This document shows, piece after piece, positions 15,201-26,000 of a stretch of 33,669 bases of DNA. The translations under genes were made by a program, and so were the position numbers. Under the pieces are notes generated by a model. That model was not told where the DNA came from. It was given only the letters and a program-made list of their open reading frames with translations, and searched no databases. The stretch comes from a virus: positions 1-33,669 of IMG/VR virus record IMGVR_UViG_3300020603_000071. One strand, given 5' to 3'. The first letter of the stretch is position 1. Each line of letters opens with the position of its first letter.

Positions 15201-18200
15201 TTGAATCTGTTAAAACCATTAGCATCTTCAATTAATAAATTTTGAGTAGAAACTTCAAGTAAAGAAAGTGATGTATAATATTCTAAGTTAGAAACTCTTT
15301 GCTCAATGTCTTTAATATCAGACATTGTAAATCTTTTATGTTCTGCTAATATGATAGCAACATCAGACTGAATGTTGTAAACATATGGAGTGCTAATAAT
15401 TGTAGCCACATCTAAAACTTCATTTGATATGGCAGGAACTACTGGAGTTTCTGCTGGATCTCCAAAAGCAATTTCAAAAACTCCTTCTTTTGATAAAGTC
15501 AATTTATCAACTCTTGGAAGATAAAAATCATAATCAAAAATATAACTTTCATTAGAAACTAAAATCTGAGAAGCATTTAAATATGAAGAATTGAATGATC
15601 TTGATGAAAAGTCAAATGGACTCAGTTTTAAACCACTATCATATGGAGCAACTCTTGGTCTAATGTCAATGGTATCAGTATTTCTTACTCCTTCGTATAC
15701 TGCTATTTTATTTTTTGGTAATGATGTTGGATAACTATTAACAGTGATTACGTCTCCATCATCAGTTGATTCATAGTCAAAATAGTCAAAGTAAATTTTT
15801 AATCTTGATGATGGTTCTTTTGATGATGCAAGTCTTTTAATTCTTCCAAAATCATAAAAATGTTTTCTTTGTCCATTATCAATTATAAAATCATTGATAA
15901 TATTAATGTCACCAGGATCTACATTAGTGACAGTTGCTTCATATCCAGTTTCTGCAAAAGAAACTTTTTCCAACTCTTTAAATCTTTGGAATGATTTGTA
16001 AATTAAGTAAGCTTGAGACCCTGATCTTACTTCAGCATAAATTGCTACTGCACCAGTAGTTTGTCCAATTACAAGTTCACCTAAAATCAAATCTGAAGTA
16101 TTGCTATTTGGACTGTTAAGACCTGTCAGAGTAATCCAAGGTAAATATGGATCAGAACTTGTTGAAGACTGGAATACACCATGAACTTCCACAATGTCTG
16201 GAAGATTTAAGCTAATTTCAACATCTTCAACTCTTGTTCCATAAACACTTGTATACCCTAATCCAACATTTCTTGGAGTTGAATACTTTGTTTTTGCAAG
16301 AGAAATGCTTTGTACTCTTTTTAATTTTTTATATTTTGCAGATACATTAGATTTAATTTGAGTTGTGATTACTACACATGGACCTGCAGCATTAGTCATC
16401 CCAGTAATTGTCCCAGTCTTTCCACCAGTATTGATAGTAACATTAGAACTTGATAATGATTCAATAGTTCCATTTGAGTTAATTACAAGATATCTTTCTT
16501 CATCAAATCCAGAATAAACATAGTTACTTCCAGTTAAGTCTGGTAATGTAATTGAAGTCCCAGTTTTTGTAACTCCTTTATATTCTCTTCTTACATAAAG
16601 ATTTGAATTTGTTAAATCTACATTAGCAATGTTTGAGTTTTCTAATTTTCCATATAAAGAAGAATTATCAAATTGAACAATTTCTGGGGTAATTTTAGCA
16701 ATATTTTGAGCAGAAATTGTTCCAGACCCTAAATCACCAGTAGAAACATTAATCACAGTAGATGTTCCTTCTACAGTAACTGAACTGTTAGAACCATTAA
16801 CTTCTGTTACTTTTGCATAAACTGATGAGGTAATTCCAGATCTTTCGTATTTAATAATATCACCAACTTTAACTCCATTAGCAAAACTTCCTCCATTGTT
16901 TTTAGTAATTGTTGCAATACCAGTTGGAGAATATACTTCAATACTAAAGGGTCCAGTTAACTGTGTCTGTTTTGATAAAACACTATCTGCTGCAAAAGAA
17001 TTTGAATCTGTTAAAGACTTAATATCATTGATTGAGTAGTTAGTTACAGTTCCAATTGATACAGGTTTCTCAATACCATCTACAACTAAAACTTCATTTT
17101 GAATAAATTGTCCTGATACTTGATACAGAGATAATGAAGCACCAGACTTCTCTTTGATATATCCTGCTGCTCCACTATTCTTTCCTTGAACATATGAACC
17201 AATAATTGCTGAAGAAATTGCAGAAGTTCCTACAATATTGGTATATGTTTGAATGTCAAAAAGATATAAATTAAATTGACTAGAATCTCCACTATAGGAA
17301 TCATTGTTTATTTCATAATCATAAACTCTTGCATATCCAATTGTTCCTCCAATAGAAACACCATTTTCTAATCTTAAATTTGAAAGAGTCACAGTAGCAT
17401 CTGTTGATAACCCAATATTTGGAGCAGATGTTACATTATTGATTTTTAATAAATTTCCTGCATAAAAATTATTTGATGAAGATTCTATATGTTTTTTAGT
17501 TCTTGTTTTTGGAAAATCTAAGACAGTTTCTGCTGGTGATATTTCATATCCTTTAACATATGCTTTTCCAGGAGATACTTTGATGACTCCAAGGTCATCT
17601 GATGGTGTGCTTCCTTGTGATGTATTTTGATTTTCAAAATATAATCCTCCATTTCCTAATCTGTCATTTAATGAATTTGTTGCTTCAACATTAAATGGCT
17701 TTACATAATAGTTTCCAGATTCATCAAATGTTCTTCTTGCTAAAGTGTCTGCAAGGAATGTACTTTCATTTTGAGTTTTTATCTTTTTGATTATGCCATT
17801 TTCAATTCTAAACAATTCAATAAAATTATCATCATAAAAATCATCTAATGGTTTGCTGATTAAAGTTGTATGAATTTTTAATCTATCTGCACCAGGAGCT
17901 GCATAATTTGAAAATCCTTGTGCATTATCATTAAGAGAAGAATCTTCATTAGAATCAATGATTTCTTCTGAAATTGATAATCCTATCCTTAAAGATGCAG
18001 TATTTGAATATGGAGAAAGAACAATAGTGTCAGAAGATACATTTGCAAAATATCCTCTGATGAAATAAACTCCATTATCAATTTTAGCAGCAGAACCAAC
18101 TGACAGTGCACTTCTGCCAAGTGGAGATGCAATCTTAACAATTTCACTATTAGCAAAAATATATGAACTACCTACTGCAACATCTTGATTTGTTATTAAT

Positions 18201-18643
18201 TCCTCACCATTTTCAAAAATTTCAGAGGAAAAATCAGTTGGTGAAGAACTTATATACTTAACAAATAATGTGGTAGAAACATCAGTATCAGATTTAGATG
18301 CTACTTTAACAACCTTTGCTGTTACTCCTGTAATTTTTCCAGTAACAGTTTTCCCAACCATATTTTCATAATATGACTCTACATCAATCCCTTTAAATGT
18401 ACTTTCTACTTCTACTGCATTGAAAGTATCATCATAAGCAAATCCACCAGGAATTACAATAGAACCTTCTGAGAAAAATTTAGAACCAAATTTTTCAATT
18501 TGATTTTGAAGTATAGATTGTAATGTTGTTAATTCTCTTGTTTGTACAGTAACACCAGGCTTAAATAAAACCTTGTAATAATTTTTGTTGTCACTGAAAT
18601 CATCATAATATGGGGATTTATTTAAATCTATACTTTGTGGCAT
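12215..18643 (-). CDS. Giant DUF4815 baseplate/tail protein in the gp9-gp10 position
   Basis: This 2142-residue protein lies immediately after gp8, where T4 encodes gp9 and gp10 (602 residues). The first 80 residues (SPYYDDFSDNKNYYKVLFKP, GVTVQTRELTTLQSILQNQI, then EKFGSKFFSEGSIVIPGG) match the DUF4815 signature. Near residue 1510 is a second recognisable block, YYDPLAQTFIVD followed by VDIYFATKSDTIPVTLQIRE and VWIARMGEVEI, frequent in marine T4-like baseplate proteins. Around 1790 is an IDDEIIKY to ITRGALDT module also found in the gp7-position protein. Near 1860 is GTSFKETKFGGETDVYASSN. It is mostly beta and Ser/Thr/Asn rich, as expected for a peripheral baseplate or fibre-connecting protein. 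A role like gp10 is inferred from position. A TATAAATA lies 100 nt upstream of the ATG. Confidence 0.88.
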   Translation of the reverse strand: MPQSIDLNKSPYYDDFSDNKNYYKVLFKPGVTVQTRELTTLQSILQNQIEKFGSKFFSEGSIVIPGGFAYDDTFNAVEVESTFKGIDVESYYENMVGKTVTGKITGVTAKVVKVASKSDTDVSTTLFVKYISSSPTDFSSEIFENGEELITNQDVAVGSSYIFANSEIVKIASPLGRSALSVGSAAKIDNGVYFIRGYFANVSSDTIVLSPYSNTASLRIGLSISEEIIDSNEDSSLNDNAQGFSNYAAPGADRLKIHTTLISKPLDDFYDDNFIELFRIENGIIKKIKTQNESTFLADTLARRTFDESGNYYVKPFNVEATNSLNDRLGNGGLYFENQNTSQGSTPSDDLGVIKVSPGKAYVKGYEISPAETVLDFPKTRTKKHIESSSNNFYAGNLLKINNVTSAPNIGLSTDATVTLSNLRLENGVSIGGTIGYARVYDYEINNDSYSGDSSQFNLYLFDIQTYTNIVGTSAISSAIIGSYVQGKNSGAAGYIKEKSGASLSLYQVSGQFIQNEVLVVDGIEKPVSIGTVTNYSINDIKSLTDSNSFAADSVLSKQTQLTGPFSIEVYSPTGIATITKNNGGSFANGVKVGDIIKYERSGITSSVYAKVTEVNGSNSSVTVEGTSTVINVSTGDLGSGTISAQNIAKITPEIVQFDNSSLYGKLENSNIANVDLTNSNLYVRREYKGVTKTGTSITLPDLTGSNYVYSGFDEERYLVINSNGTIESLSSSNVTINTGGKTGTITGMTNAAGPCVVITTQIKSNVSAKYKKLKRVQSISLAKTKYSTPRNVGLGYTSVYGTRVEDVEISLNLPDIVEVHGVFQSSTSSDPYLPWITLTGLNSPNSNTSDLILGELVIGQTTGAVAIYAEVRSGSQAYLIYKSFQRFKELEKVSFAETGYEATVTNVDPGDINIINDFIIDNGQRKHFYDFGRIKRLASSKEPSSRLKIYFDYFDYESTDDGDVITVNSYPTSLPKNKIAVYEGVRNTDTIDIRPRVAPYDSGLKLSPFDFSSRSFNSSYLNASQILVSNESYIFDYDFYLPRVDKLTLSKEGVFEIAFGDPAETPVVPAISNEVLDVATIISTPYVYNIQSDVAIILAEHKRFTMSDIKDIEQRVSNLEYYTSLSLLEVSTQNLLIEDANGFNRFKSGFFVDNFSSDRVSETSNPLYRAEIANNSLFAPTNKNRIDLSLFSFDNQVSTGQINLSNTNCNNLKLTGKSLTLDYTEVIQIQQPFASRIVNVNPFNIVTWTGLLNLSPSIDTWTVNISETRNVAGRGSSRTEISYQSIPYIRSRNIQFIGTRLKPKTKFDLIFASRNLSNASSGKTYAFPKLLEISDVVGTFRVGETVVGTTPYGDKIKFRICVPNHKDGDHNSPSFVFKTNPYSPSVGISTLYGPQSTLLNVDTASLQISNISDFSGNALIGMNLYGLDSKATAKISDNRLVTDDNGTVVGSIFIPDPNTSDVKYLTGSSSVKLNTTQPALGVPGEVISSAETTFTSSGTKVTTTTINYYDPLAQTFIVDDLNGIIPSSVDIYFATKSDTIPVTLQIREVSFGTPGGPDKVIEGLEKVLLPENVNVSSNGTVATNFKFDSLTRLEGGKEYSMVLLSDSDEYNVWIARMGEVEIVTRNLPEIQKVIISSQPAMGSLFKSQNGTTWTASQEEDLKFTIKKCKFITTGGTARFYNSKVATDSAENKLPTNPILAISTTAPSLNNGRYMLVFHPNHGMHSVNNKVEIKGVQTDIVPTKLTVSYASTESGPISVASTQYLETFNGSAVTSGTNPGYIKIDDEIIKYEALGPGQLLTITRGALDTIISPHDNNSFVYKYEFNSVSLERINTTHDVVDSPEPTIDEYFIQIGAGTSFKETKFGGETDVYASSNKQFDRLELNENFITNFNKTTINGQVRTISASSVDGTEVSFGDQGFQSIDVINENKFITPRMVASKVNELEYLNATQFTGNKSLTLELNLNTSDVNLSPIIDVEQAFITSKNYRINQPVGLSSYVSDSRVNSNLDDPHSFIHISKRVDLQQSANAIKVFFSAYRNASSDIRVLYKVFSNDSPDEDKIWQMFPGYLNYNINGQVINSANNDGRSDVNVPSSLNDEFRDYSFTIENLPEFIGYQIKIVGTSSNQAYSPIIEDLRVIALK

Positions 18644-18648
18644 TTTTT

Positions 18649-20190
18649 TTAAAATTCTAAAATGATTTTAATGTCTTCTCTTTGCTGTGATGCTCTGGTT
18701 ACAGAAGAACGATTGTCTACGTATACAATTTCACCACTCTTTATATTTATATCGGGCAACCCCATGCCATTAATAAAATTTTGACCAAGGTAATAGGTAA
18801 CAGATCCAATTATAATATTGTTAGAATTAAATGTATTGTCTACACTATAAGAACTTGATCCGACATTAATTGTTGTTGGACTAAATTCTGTAAAAGCATA
18901 TCTAGTTGCAGTTTGAATTCCAGTTATACTATCTGCATAATGATAATCTATTACTTTTTTTGTGCTCACTTGATAAGTGTCAACTAAATTTGTTCTTGGT
19001 TGAATATACTTAGCAACTTTTGTAATTGAATCAAAACTGATTAAATTTCCAATAGCATTACTTCCAGTTTGGGTCATTGTAGAATCCAAATCTTCGGTAA
19101 TGTTTGTAGTAACTTTTACTCCATAAACCCCAGATCCAGTAGATCCTGAAAAATAACTTTGAGATCCAAAATTTTTAATATTTTTGATGATGCCAATTCT
19201 GGCAAATTGGTTACCAACTATAAAATCTGGGTTAGTAGGATCGTTCTCAATCCTTCCATAAACAAGAACTTTATTTGCACCTAGTTCATCATAAACATTA
19301 GATCCATGTCCATCAGGAGGAGGAATGATAACATTAAAAATGGCTTTGTTTCCAGTTAAAGAAGGTAAAATTGAGTCTAAATCTAAAGTTGCATAAGTAT
19401 ATCCAGATCCTCCATTAGTAACTTCAACAGAAACTGGTTTAGATTCTTCATCAAAAGTTACTGTAGCAAATCCACCAGAACCATCACCTTTAATAGGAAC
19501 ATTTGTCAGTGTTCCATAATAGTTATAAATTTGTTGCTCTTCAATTAAAATAGTTTCAATTTTACCATCAACAGCATTATTTCTAATTCTTATAATTTCT
19601 GCATTATTGTTAGAAGCACTAGTCCAATCATTAGGAACACTCACATAATCAGTAGAATCAAATTTTAAAACATCAGATGGAGAAAGTGTGTAGAGGTATT
19701 TCCAAGTATATCCATCACTTTCCTTTCTTGGGGACAAATCTGTATGTAATGGTTCTTGAGTAGAAGCAACTCCTGTGTTAGAGTTGGAGGGAGCAGATCC
19801 ATTATTAATACAAATATAAATTCTATAATCTTTGTTAATTACATAATAATTGGCATCATACAATCTGGTAGCTCCTGTTACTGGAGCAGTGTTATAGACA
19901 CTATAATCATGTCTATACATATCATATTTTTTGCCACTTTGCCATTGATTTTTTCTAATTACTCTTACTACATCAGATGAATTAATTTTCTTTACACCTA
20001 AAATAGTATCTCTATATGAATTAGTGTATAAAGTATTATCTATTGGATCTGGTGGAGAAGAGTCCCAACCACTATCAAAACTAATAGAATTTGGTAATCC
20101 TAAGAAAATATAATATCTTCCAGACGCAATATCATTAACAAAGTTATTGCAATTGATAATCCTTAGTTTATCAGTAACTATTGCTGGCAT
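18649..20190 (-). CDS. 8: Baseplate wedge subunit gp8
   Basis: This 513-residue protein resembles T4 gp8 (334 residues), a wedge component binding gp7 and gp10. Shared features by eye are an N-terminal AIVTDKLRI, RDTILGVKKI followed by VRVIRKNQW and YDMYRHDY, the central DGYTWKYLYTLSPSDVLKFD near residue 160, and a following STDYVSVP. The C-terminal part is longer than in T4 and contains at least one GSGY-type beta repeat (VEVTNGGSGYTYATLDLD) shared with gp14 and the neighbouring wedge proteins. The ATG at 20190 is 28 bp from the upstream stop, with an AATAAATA element between. Confidence 0.88.
   Translation of the reverse strand: MPAIVTDKLRIINCNNFVNDIASGRYYIFLGLPNSISFDSGWDSSPPDPIDNTLYTNSYRDTILGVKKINSSDVVRVIRKNQWQSGKKYDMYRHDYSVYNTAPVTGATRLYDANYYVINKDYRIYICINNGSAPSNSNTGVASTQEPLHTDLSPRKESDGYTWKYLYTLSPSDVLKFDSTDYVSVPNDWTSASNNNAEIIRIRNNAVDGKIETILIEEQQIYNYYGTLTNVPIKGDGSGGFATVTFDEESKPVSVEVTNGGSGYTYATLDLDSILPSLTGNKAIFNVIIPPPDGHGSNVYDELGANKVLVYGRIENDPTNPDFIVGNQFARIGIIKNIKNFGSQSYFSGSTGSGVYGVKVTTNITEDLDSTMTQTGSNAIGNLISFDSITKVAKYIQPRTNLVDTYQVSTKKVIDYHYADSITGIQTATRYAFTEFSPTTINVGSSSYSVDNTFNSNNIIIGSVTYYLGQNFINGMGLPDINIKSGEIVYVDNRSSVTRASQQREDIKIILEF
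18744..18751 (-). promoter_or_regulatory. T4-type late promoter, TATAAATA, inside the end of gp8
   Basis: This is an exact TATAAATA on the minus strand, 100 nt upstream of the 2142-aa gene, within the last 35 codons of gp8. It could start a transcript for the DUF4815 gene. Chance occurrence in AT-rich coding DNA cannot be excluded. Confidence 0.45.
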
Positions 20191-20212
20191 TTTGCAGTTG
20201 TATCTTTATGTT

Positions 20213-20220
20213 TATTTATT
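20213..20220 (-). promoter_or_regulatory. Candidate late promoter (AATAAATA) before gp8
   Basis: AATAAATA, one mismatch from the late consensus, lies 22 nt upstream of the gp8 ATG and overlaps the stop codon of the preceding gene. Confidence 0.4.
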
Positions 20221-22999
20221 AGGTAATACGATAGAAGGAAATTGGAATTGTGTTAATTCCAGATGGAGATGATGAATATGAAGTAATTCCTAAGAATAAA
20301 TTACCAGATTGAGTTGAGATACCAATAGAAGTTCCTGAACCAATATTGATGTTACTTGATCCAATAGAAACTATGCTAACTCCTATTGCAACATAAGAAC
20401 CTTCTACATAATCTCCAACTTGTATTAAAGATCCAATTCCTACAGAAGTATTAATTCCAATAATACTAGTACAAAATCCACTGAAAGTTCCAGATATTGT
20501 AGAAATTCCATTGCTAGATAATTGAGTAAATACTATTAATTTAGAATTTTGTTCATTTCTAGATTTACTTACATATTCTCCATTAATAATTAAATCTTTA
20601 CTTTGAGGAGTCCAGGAAATAGATCTTAGTTGATCTGATGCATCTGAAATGCCTACATAATCATACACCTCTGTTCTTAAAGTATCAGAACTTACTATTT
20701 TTACTACAGTTCTTGAATTTTGAGAAACTGGAGGAGGTCCATAAATGTGTTGAGGAATTTGTAACTTATCACCTTCTTTAACTTGAATTTTGCTAGTAAA
20801 GAACTGAGAATCTGTTGCTGCTCCTTTATAAAAATACACTTTAAGTGTACTTCCAAAAGGCACAGATTCTAAAAATGTTATTTGAGATCCCCCAGTAAAA
20901 CTATAAGATTTTCCTGGTTGTTGTAAAACATCATTAATGAATACTAAAAGGTTGTAAGAAAGTTCAACTTCTGACCCAACTTCAGATTCTAAGCTTACTC
21001 TTTTTGATATATTGTCAAAAGTTTCTGTAAGTGTAAACACTTTTCTTCTTCCATTAACTTTACTTGTTAAGTCATCAAATTTTTGAAGAATTCCTATATT
21101 CCATGCAGAAAAATCATCTTTTGCAACTTCTTGAATTTTAATTTTAAGAGCATTACTATTGATATAATTTGGACCAGTTAAAATTCCAACTGGAGTGAGA
21201 ATTTCTTCTGTTTTATAGTTATATCCACGATTTGAAAAAACTAATTTTTCAATTTTTCCATCTGGGTTTACATCAAACGAAACTAGTGCTCCAATGCCAC
21301 CACTTGATCCAGTAACAGGAACATTTTCATAAGGTAGAGGAGGATCAAATCTTGCAAAATATGTTCCTGATCCAACTTGATACCCACTTCCACCAGTAAT
21401 GATTCCAACTGAAACAACTTTACCATCAGCAACTTCTGCAATAGCTAATGCACCAGATCCATTTCCTTCACCATCATCAAAAGTAACATAATATGTTCCA
21501 AGTCCAGATCTATAACCAGAACCTGGGATGATCAAAAATACATCACTAATAGTTCCTCCAGCAGAAACTTGAGCAGTGCCTTCTGCCTGCACTAAAGGTT
21601 GATAGTTGTGTCCCCCAGTAGACTCATAGGAAATAATAATTCCACCTCTTGGGAGTCCTCTAACATTTACATCATAATCTTTTACAGATGAAATTCCTGA
21701 TACTACAGATCCATTGAACACTAGATTGGTCTGAGTTCCTCCAACTTCTTCATACTTAAATGATTCTTCAAATTCTGGATATTGAAACACATTATTGATA
21801 AGTACAATACCATTGTCAGATTTGATTCCTACGGTATTAATTCCAGAAACTGTTAAACCAAAAGAACTAGTTATTCCTGTAAATTGTTCTGATACGTCAT
21901 CAAAGACGTAGTTGCCATCATAATTTGATTTTAAAAACACTCTTCCTTGGAAACTACTATTGTCAACAGCACTTACTGCAAATAATTGAAATCCTTCAAC
22001 AGCAAATTCATTTCCACTTATATTAGTAAATTCAATTTTTACATTATTTAAAGAATTGATAAAATTAGATGCTAAACTAAAATTGTTGATTGCATTTTTA
22101 ATGATGTAATATTTCTGCCCATTTACTAATTCTTGTGGAGGATTATTTGAAAAGAAATAAACTTCATCACCTGTTATAATATCATTAGTTAAAAAAGAAA
22201 ATGAAAATGTGGCAAAATCAATGTCAGTTAAAGGAATAAACACGTTTGTGCTTTTTCCTTCTAATGGAGCATCTGTAAAATAAATTTTATCTTTTACTAT
22301 GTTGTAAGTTCCTGAGAGAATTTCTGCATAAGATGCTGTGATATTATCATTAAAATTAATTTGAGGAGTTCCTAAAAGGTTTTCTCCTCTGGAAATAGAT
22401 ATTTGTTTAGTATCATAGTTAATAGCAGAAACTCTTACTATTTCTGCACCAATTTTGATATTTGTTCCAATTTTAATATTTTTAATTTTATCTACTATGA
22501 TATTAATGTTAGAGTATGTAACAATTCCTACTGTTGCTGCAACAGAAACTGGAGATTGAATAATATTATCTACACTGATTAAACATTTTGAGTTTTGTTT
22601 AAATGCTTCAAATGAATGTTGAGTTCCAATGCCAAGAGAAGTTATATTTACATATTGATTAGATAACGCCAAAGAAGAAGCTAATGCAACTCTAATTCTA
22701 TCTTTATCTAATACGATTGGATAAACAGTTTCAGGAAAACTTGTAATAGTCCCTCCAGCACCAATACTAGATGAACTAATTCCTATTGGGGATCCAGTTT
22801 GATATGTATATTTTAATGGTTCTCCAGTTTTAAAAAAATGGTTTTGTATATAAATTGAATCCTGAGTCAAATTTACAATTGATGAATTGGCTGCATCAAA
22901 AATTTTATAAAAAATTGGATCCCCTTTATGTTTTAGTGGAAATGAAGTCCTACCAAAAATAGAAGGGGTATAAATTGCACCAATATCTTGTAAAGGCAT
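20219..22999 (-). CDS. Modular baseplate/tail structural protein between gp7-like and gp8
   Basis: This 926-residue protein has no T4 counterpart at this position. The N-terminus (IFGRTSFPLKHKGDPIFYKI, then FDAANSSIVNLTQDS) is of a type I know from marine T4-like phages. The body is a chain of short beta modules: NHFFKTGEPLKY near 55; a RVSAINY to ISISRGENLLG module near 205; VYFFSNNPP to KYYIIKNAINNFSLAS near 285; GSGYRSG and GSGYQVG repeats near 495 and 540; LLVFINDVLQQPGKSYSFTG near 690; and FFTSKIQVKEGDKLQIP to RTVVKIVSSDTLRTEVYDYV near 735-790. Several recur in the 2758-aa neighbour. It probably decorates the wedge or links fibres; that role is inferred from location and module type. The ATG at 22999 is 17 bp after the upstream stop. 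Confidence 0.82.
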   Translation of the reverse strand: MPLQDIGAIYTPSIFGRTSFPLKHKGDPIFYKIFDAANSSIVNLTQDSIYIQNHFFKTGEPLKYTYQTGSPIGISSSSIGAGGTITSFPETVYPIVLDKDRIRVALASSLALSNQYVNITSLGIGTQHSFEAFKQNSKCLISVDNIIQSPVSVAATVGIVTYSNINIIVDKIKNIKIGTNIKIGAEIVRVSAINYDTKQISISRGENLLGTPQINFNDNITASYAEILSGTYNIVKDKIYFTDAPLEGKSTNVFIPLTDIDFATFSFSFLTNDIITGDEVYFFSNNPPQELVNGQKYYIIKNAINNFSLASNFINSLNNVKIEFTNISGNEFAVEGFQLFAVSAVDNSSFQGRVFLKSNYDGNYVFDDVSEQFTGITSSFGLTVSGINTVGIKSDNGIVLINNVFQYPEFEESFKYEEVGGTQTNLVFNGSVVSGISSVKDYDVNVRGLPRGGIIISYESTGGHNYQPLVQAEGTAQVSAGGTISDVFLIIPGSGYRSGLGTYYVTFDDGEGNGSGALAIAEVADGKVVSVGIITGGSGYQVGSGTYFARFDPPLPYENVPVTGSSGGIGALVSFDVNPDGKIEKLVFSNRGYNYKTEEILTPVGILTGPNYINSNALKIKIQEVAKDDFSAWNIGILQKFDDLTSKVNGRRKVFTLTETFDNISKRVSLESEVGSEVELSYNLLVFINDVLQQPGKSYSFTGGSQITFLESVPFGSTLKVYFYKGAATDSQFFTSKIQVKEGDKLQIPQHIYGPPPVSQNSRTVVKIVSSDTLRTEVYDYVGISDASDQLRSISWTPQSKDLIINGEYVSKSRNEQNSKLIVFTQLSSNGISTISGTFSGFCTSIIGINTSVGIGSLIQVGDYVEGSYVAIGVSIVSIGSSNINIGSGTSIGISTQSGNLFLGITSYSSSPSGINTIPISFYRIT

Positions 23000-23008
23000 T
23001 TTTTGAAC

Positions 23009-23016
23009 TATTTATT
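23009..23016 (-). promoter_or_regulatory. AATAAATA element before the 926-aa gene
   Basis: This matches the late consensus with one mismatch, but ends only 9 nt before the ATG. Transcripts from it would have almost no leader, so it is the weakest of the four junction elements. Confidence 0.28.
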
Positions 23017-26000
23017 TTAATTTGGACTGGTTATACTTCTTTGATAGAATTTGATAATATAATCTGCAGATTCTGTTCCTTCCATAGAAAGAACATAATT
23101 TCCAGATCCACTGTCATAATTTGATTGGAATGTAAATTGGCCTTGTGGTAAGTTTCCAACAAATCCATATTCTATTATATTTAAATAATTCTCAAAATGA
23201 ATAGAATTTAATTGAACTAAACATCTTTGTGTTGTAACACCAACAGTCTTTTCAATTTCAAGAGTAATTTTTGAAACCCCATAATCACTAGAAATTGTTG
23301 ATATAATTTGAGGACCTGTTCCACTAAAAGTAACTTTACCACTATCTAATCTAGTCAAGTCTTTTAATTGATATGCTGGTGATGTTAAAGTTTCTACTAA
23401 CAGATTTAAATTAGCAGAAATTTTGACCTCATTTGGTAAACCAACACCACCATCATATGTAAAGATAATATCAGATCCACTTGTAGTAACACCAACTGAT
23501 CCAAGATTTTTAGATTTTTGTTCAGAATATACATTATAATTAATTTGCCCATTTATATTGATAAATGACAATTCAATAGAACTTTCTACTTTATTTGATA
23601 TAGTAGAAAGTCCCACAAACAAAGTTCCAGATTTGCATTCTAATGCTGGAATAGTGTAGAATGTTTGAATACTAGAAGTTTCAGTAGATGCATATCCAGT
23701 TGTAATTTCAACATTTCTATTATATCCAATTGAAACTGTGCTAATTCCAGAATTTACTTGAGAAATTTCTTTCAATGCTCTGATTGCATAGCTATTAAAT
23801 GGATTTTTTGGAGTAAATGATACTACTATTTCATCAGAGTTTGTTGGACTAATATCAGCAGTTACATCTCCCAATATAGAAACTATACTACTTGAAGTAT
23901 CATAAAAGTAAGAATATGAAGTCAAATTTACATCATTTTCAGATCTAGTTATAAAAACTTCTAAAAATTGTGGGAGAACAAACTGACCAAAGAATGAAGT
24001 GGTGGATGATATAAAGAAAATATATTTTAAAACATTTACATTTGTAGAATCTATAGTGTCAAGAGTTATGTTAACTACTGGGAAGTTGTCAGTATTAAAT
24101 AAATTAGAAATATCATCTATTGACAAAACTCTATTTTCTTTAGAAAGTAAAAAGTTTGATAATTTTTTAGATTTAAATTTTAAATACTCTGAATATAATC
24201 CATTATTGTTATCAACATCTTCTTCTGAAATTAAATCAAATCCAGATACAGTGTTTACATTTCCATATTCACTTAAAGAAAGATTGACAGTAGAATCTGA
24301 ATTTGATTTTATTGATAATGTAGATGCTATTCCAACTGGAAGAGTTGATTCTACAATTAAGTCTCCAAATTTTTTATATCCAGAAACATGAGTTATATCA
24401 GATACTATTGAATTCCAATCAATAAATGGTTTTTTACTCTTTAATGAGTATGAGAACTTTTGGTAATAATCATTATCTGGAAGTTTTTGTAGTATAGAAG
24501 ATAAATTACCTTTAAAGTTTTTCCAACCAATAATTTCAGAAACACTTGAGTCTACATTAAAACTGGTGTCAAAATTTTCAATGCTATAAACTTTTCCTTT
24601 ACTATTTGATGAAGATCCTGTTATAGTTTGATTTGTTTGCAAACTAGTAGATTCTTTTACTTTAAGTAAATTTGTTATTTTTGAATTTTCATTATTATCA
24701 ATAATATGAGTTTCATTTATTTTTTCAGAATTAAAAAATTCACTTTCTGTTAAATCAACACTGAATTTTGGAATATTCTGATAATTAATGACTTTTGCAT
24801 CATAAGAATCTTCTGCATAAATTCCAGGAAAACTTGGCAATTCATATTGAATTGTTGCTGCATTCTGTGATCCAAATGCTTGGTCAACATAAGTTACAGT
24901 AAATGGTTCATACTTATAATCGCTTGAGTTAAATCCACTTCCTACAGTATAACTAATCCCTTCTACAAATATTTCATCTTCAACTTTAATTTCAAGTGAA
25001 TTATCTGTTGAAAATCCTACTATTGGAGTCTCTAAAGTTAATGTAATTGTGTATGGACTTGTCACTCCAGACACAGAAACTTCAAGAATTCTAATCCCAT
25101 TAGTATTTTTTGTAACTACTATTTGGTTATTTGTATTTTTAAGACCAGAACCTGGATTTAAAATTTGAATAGAGTCAATAGAACTATTTTTAAGAATTGC
25201 TTTAGCTGAAAAATCAGATACAATAGTATTTTCTAATTTATTGTATAATTCTAAAGTTGGTTCTGTTAAATAATTTTTACCACCACTCAAGATAGAAATA
25301 TTGCTAACTTTTAAATTGTCTTTTAATCTGATTACTGAAAATACATTTGATAATGGTTTTAAAGTTTGATCTGATGGGTAAATTGATTTTGTATTTAAAA
25401 TTTGTACATTTTTAATTTTTCCAATAGTTTTACTATTAGCAATTAAAGATGCACCAAATCCAAATTGAGTTTTTATAGATTTAATTGAAGGTATTTTTTG
25501 ATAGTTAGCACCTTTTGAAATAAATTTAGTTGCAGCAATTGGACCTCTTATTCCCTTTGAAAGAATCGTATAAGAAAGAATTGAACTATTTGATGTATAT
25601 GATTTTCTTTCTAAATTCAATGGATAATTTAATGTAAAAGTGCTTGACGTGCAAGTTGTGATATAACCTTGTCCATTATAGGCACTATTATTAACGATTA
25701 TTTCATTATAGTTGATAATAGTTTTATCTGAGTAAATTTCTTTTGATGAGGATTCTAAATTATAATAAAGAATTTTTGGAGTATAGTCTGAAATATTAAG
25801 AGTTACATAGTTAGTAGTTCTTACAACTTCTAACCCAGACTGTGAAGTTCCAAAATACTTATTTTGAAATAAAGGATCAGTATAAAAATTAAATTGAGTA
25901 TTTGCTAAGTCTGCAGAAGCAACATCAAATCTAACAATGTCATTTTCATAGACATCAATTCTTGGATTTATGTTAGAATTTATATATGCTCTTTTTGTTA

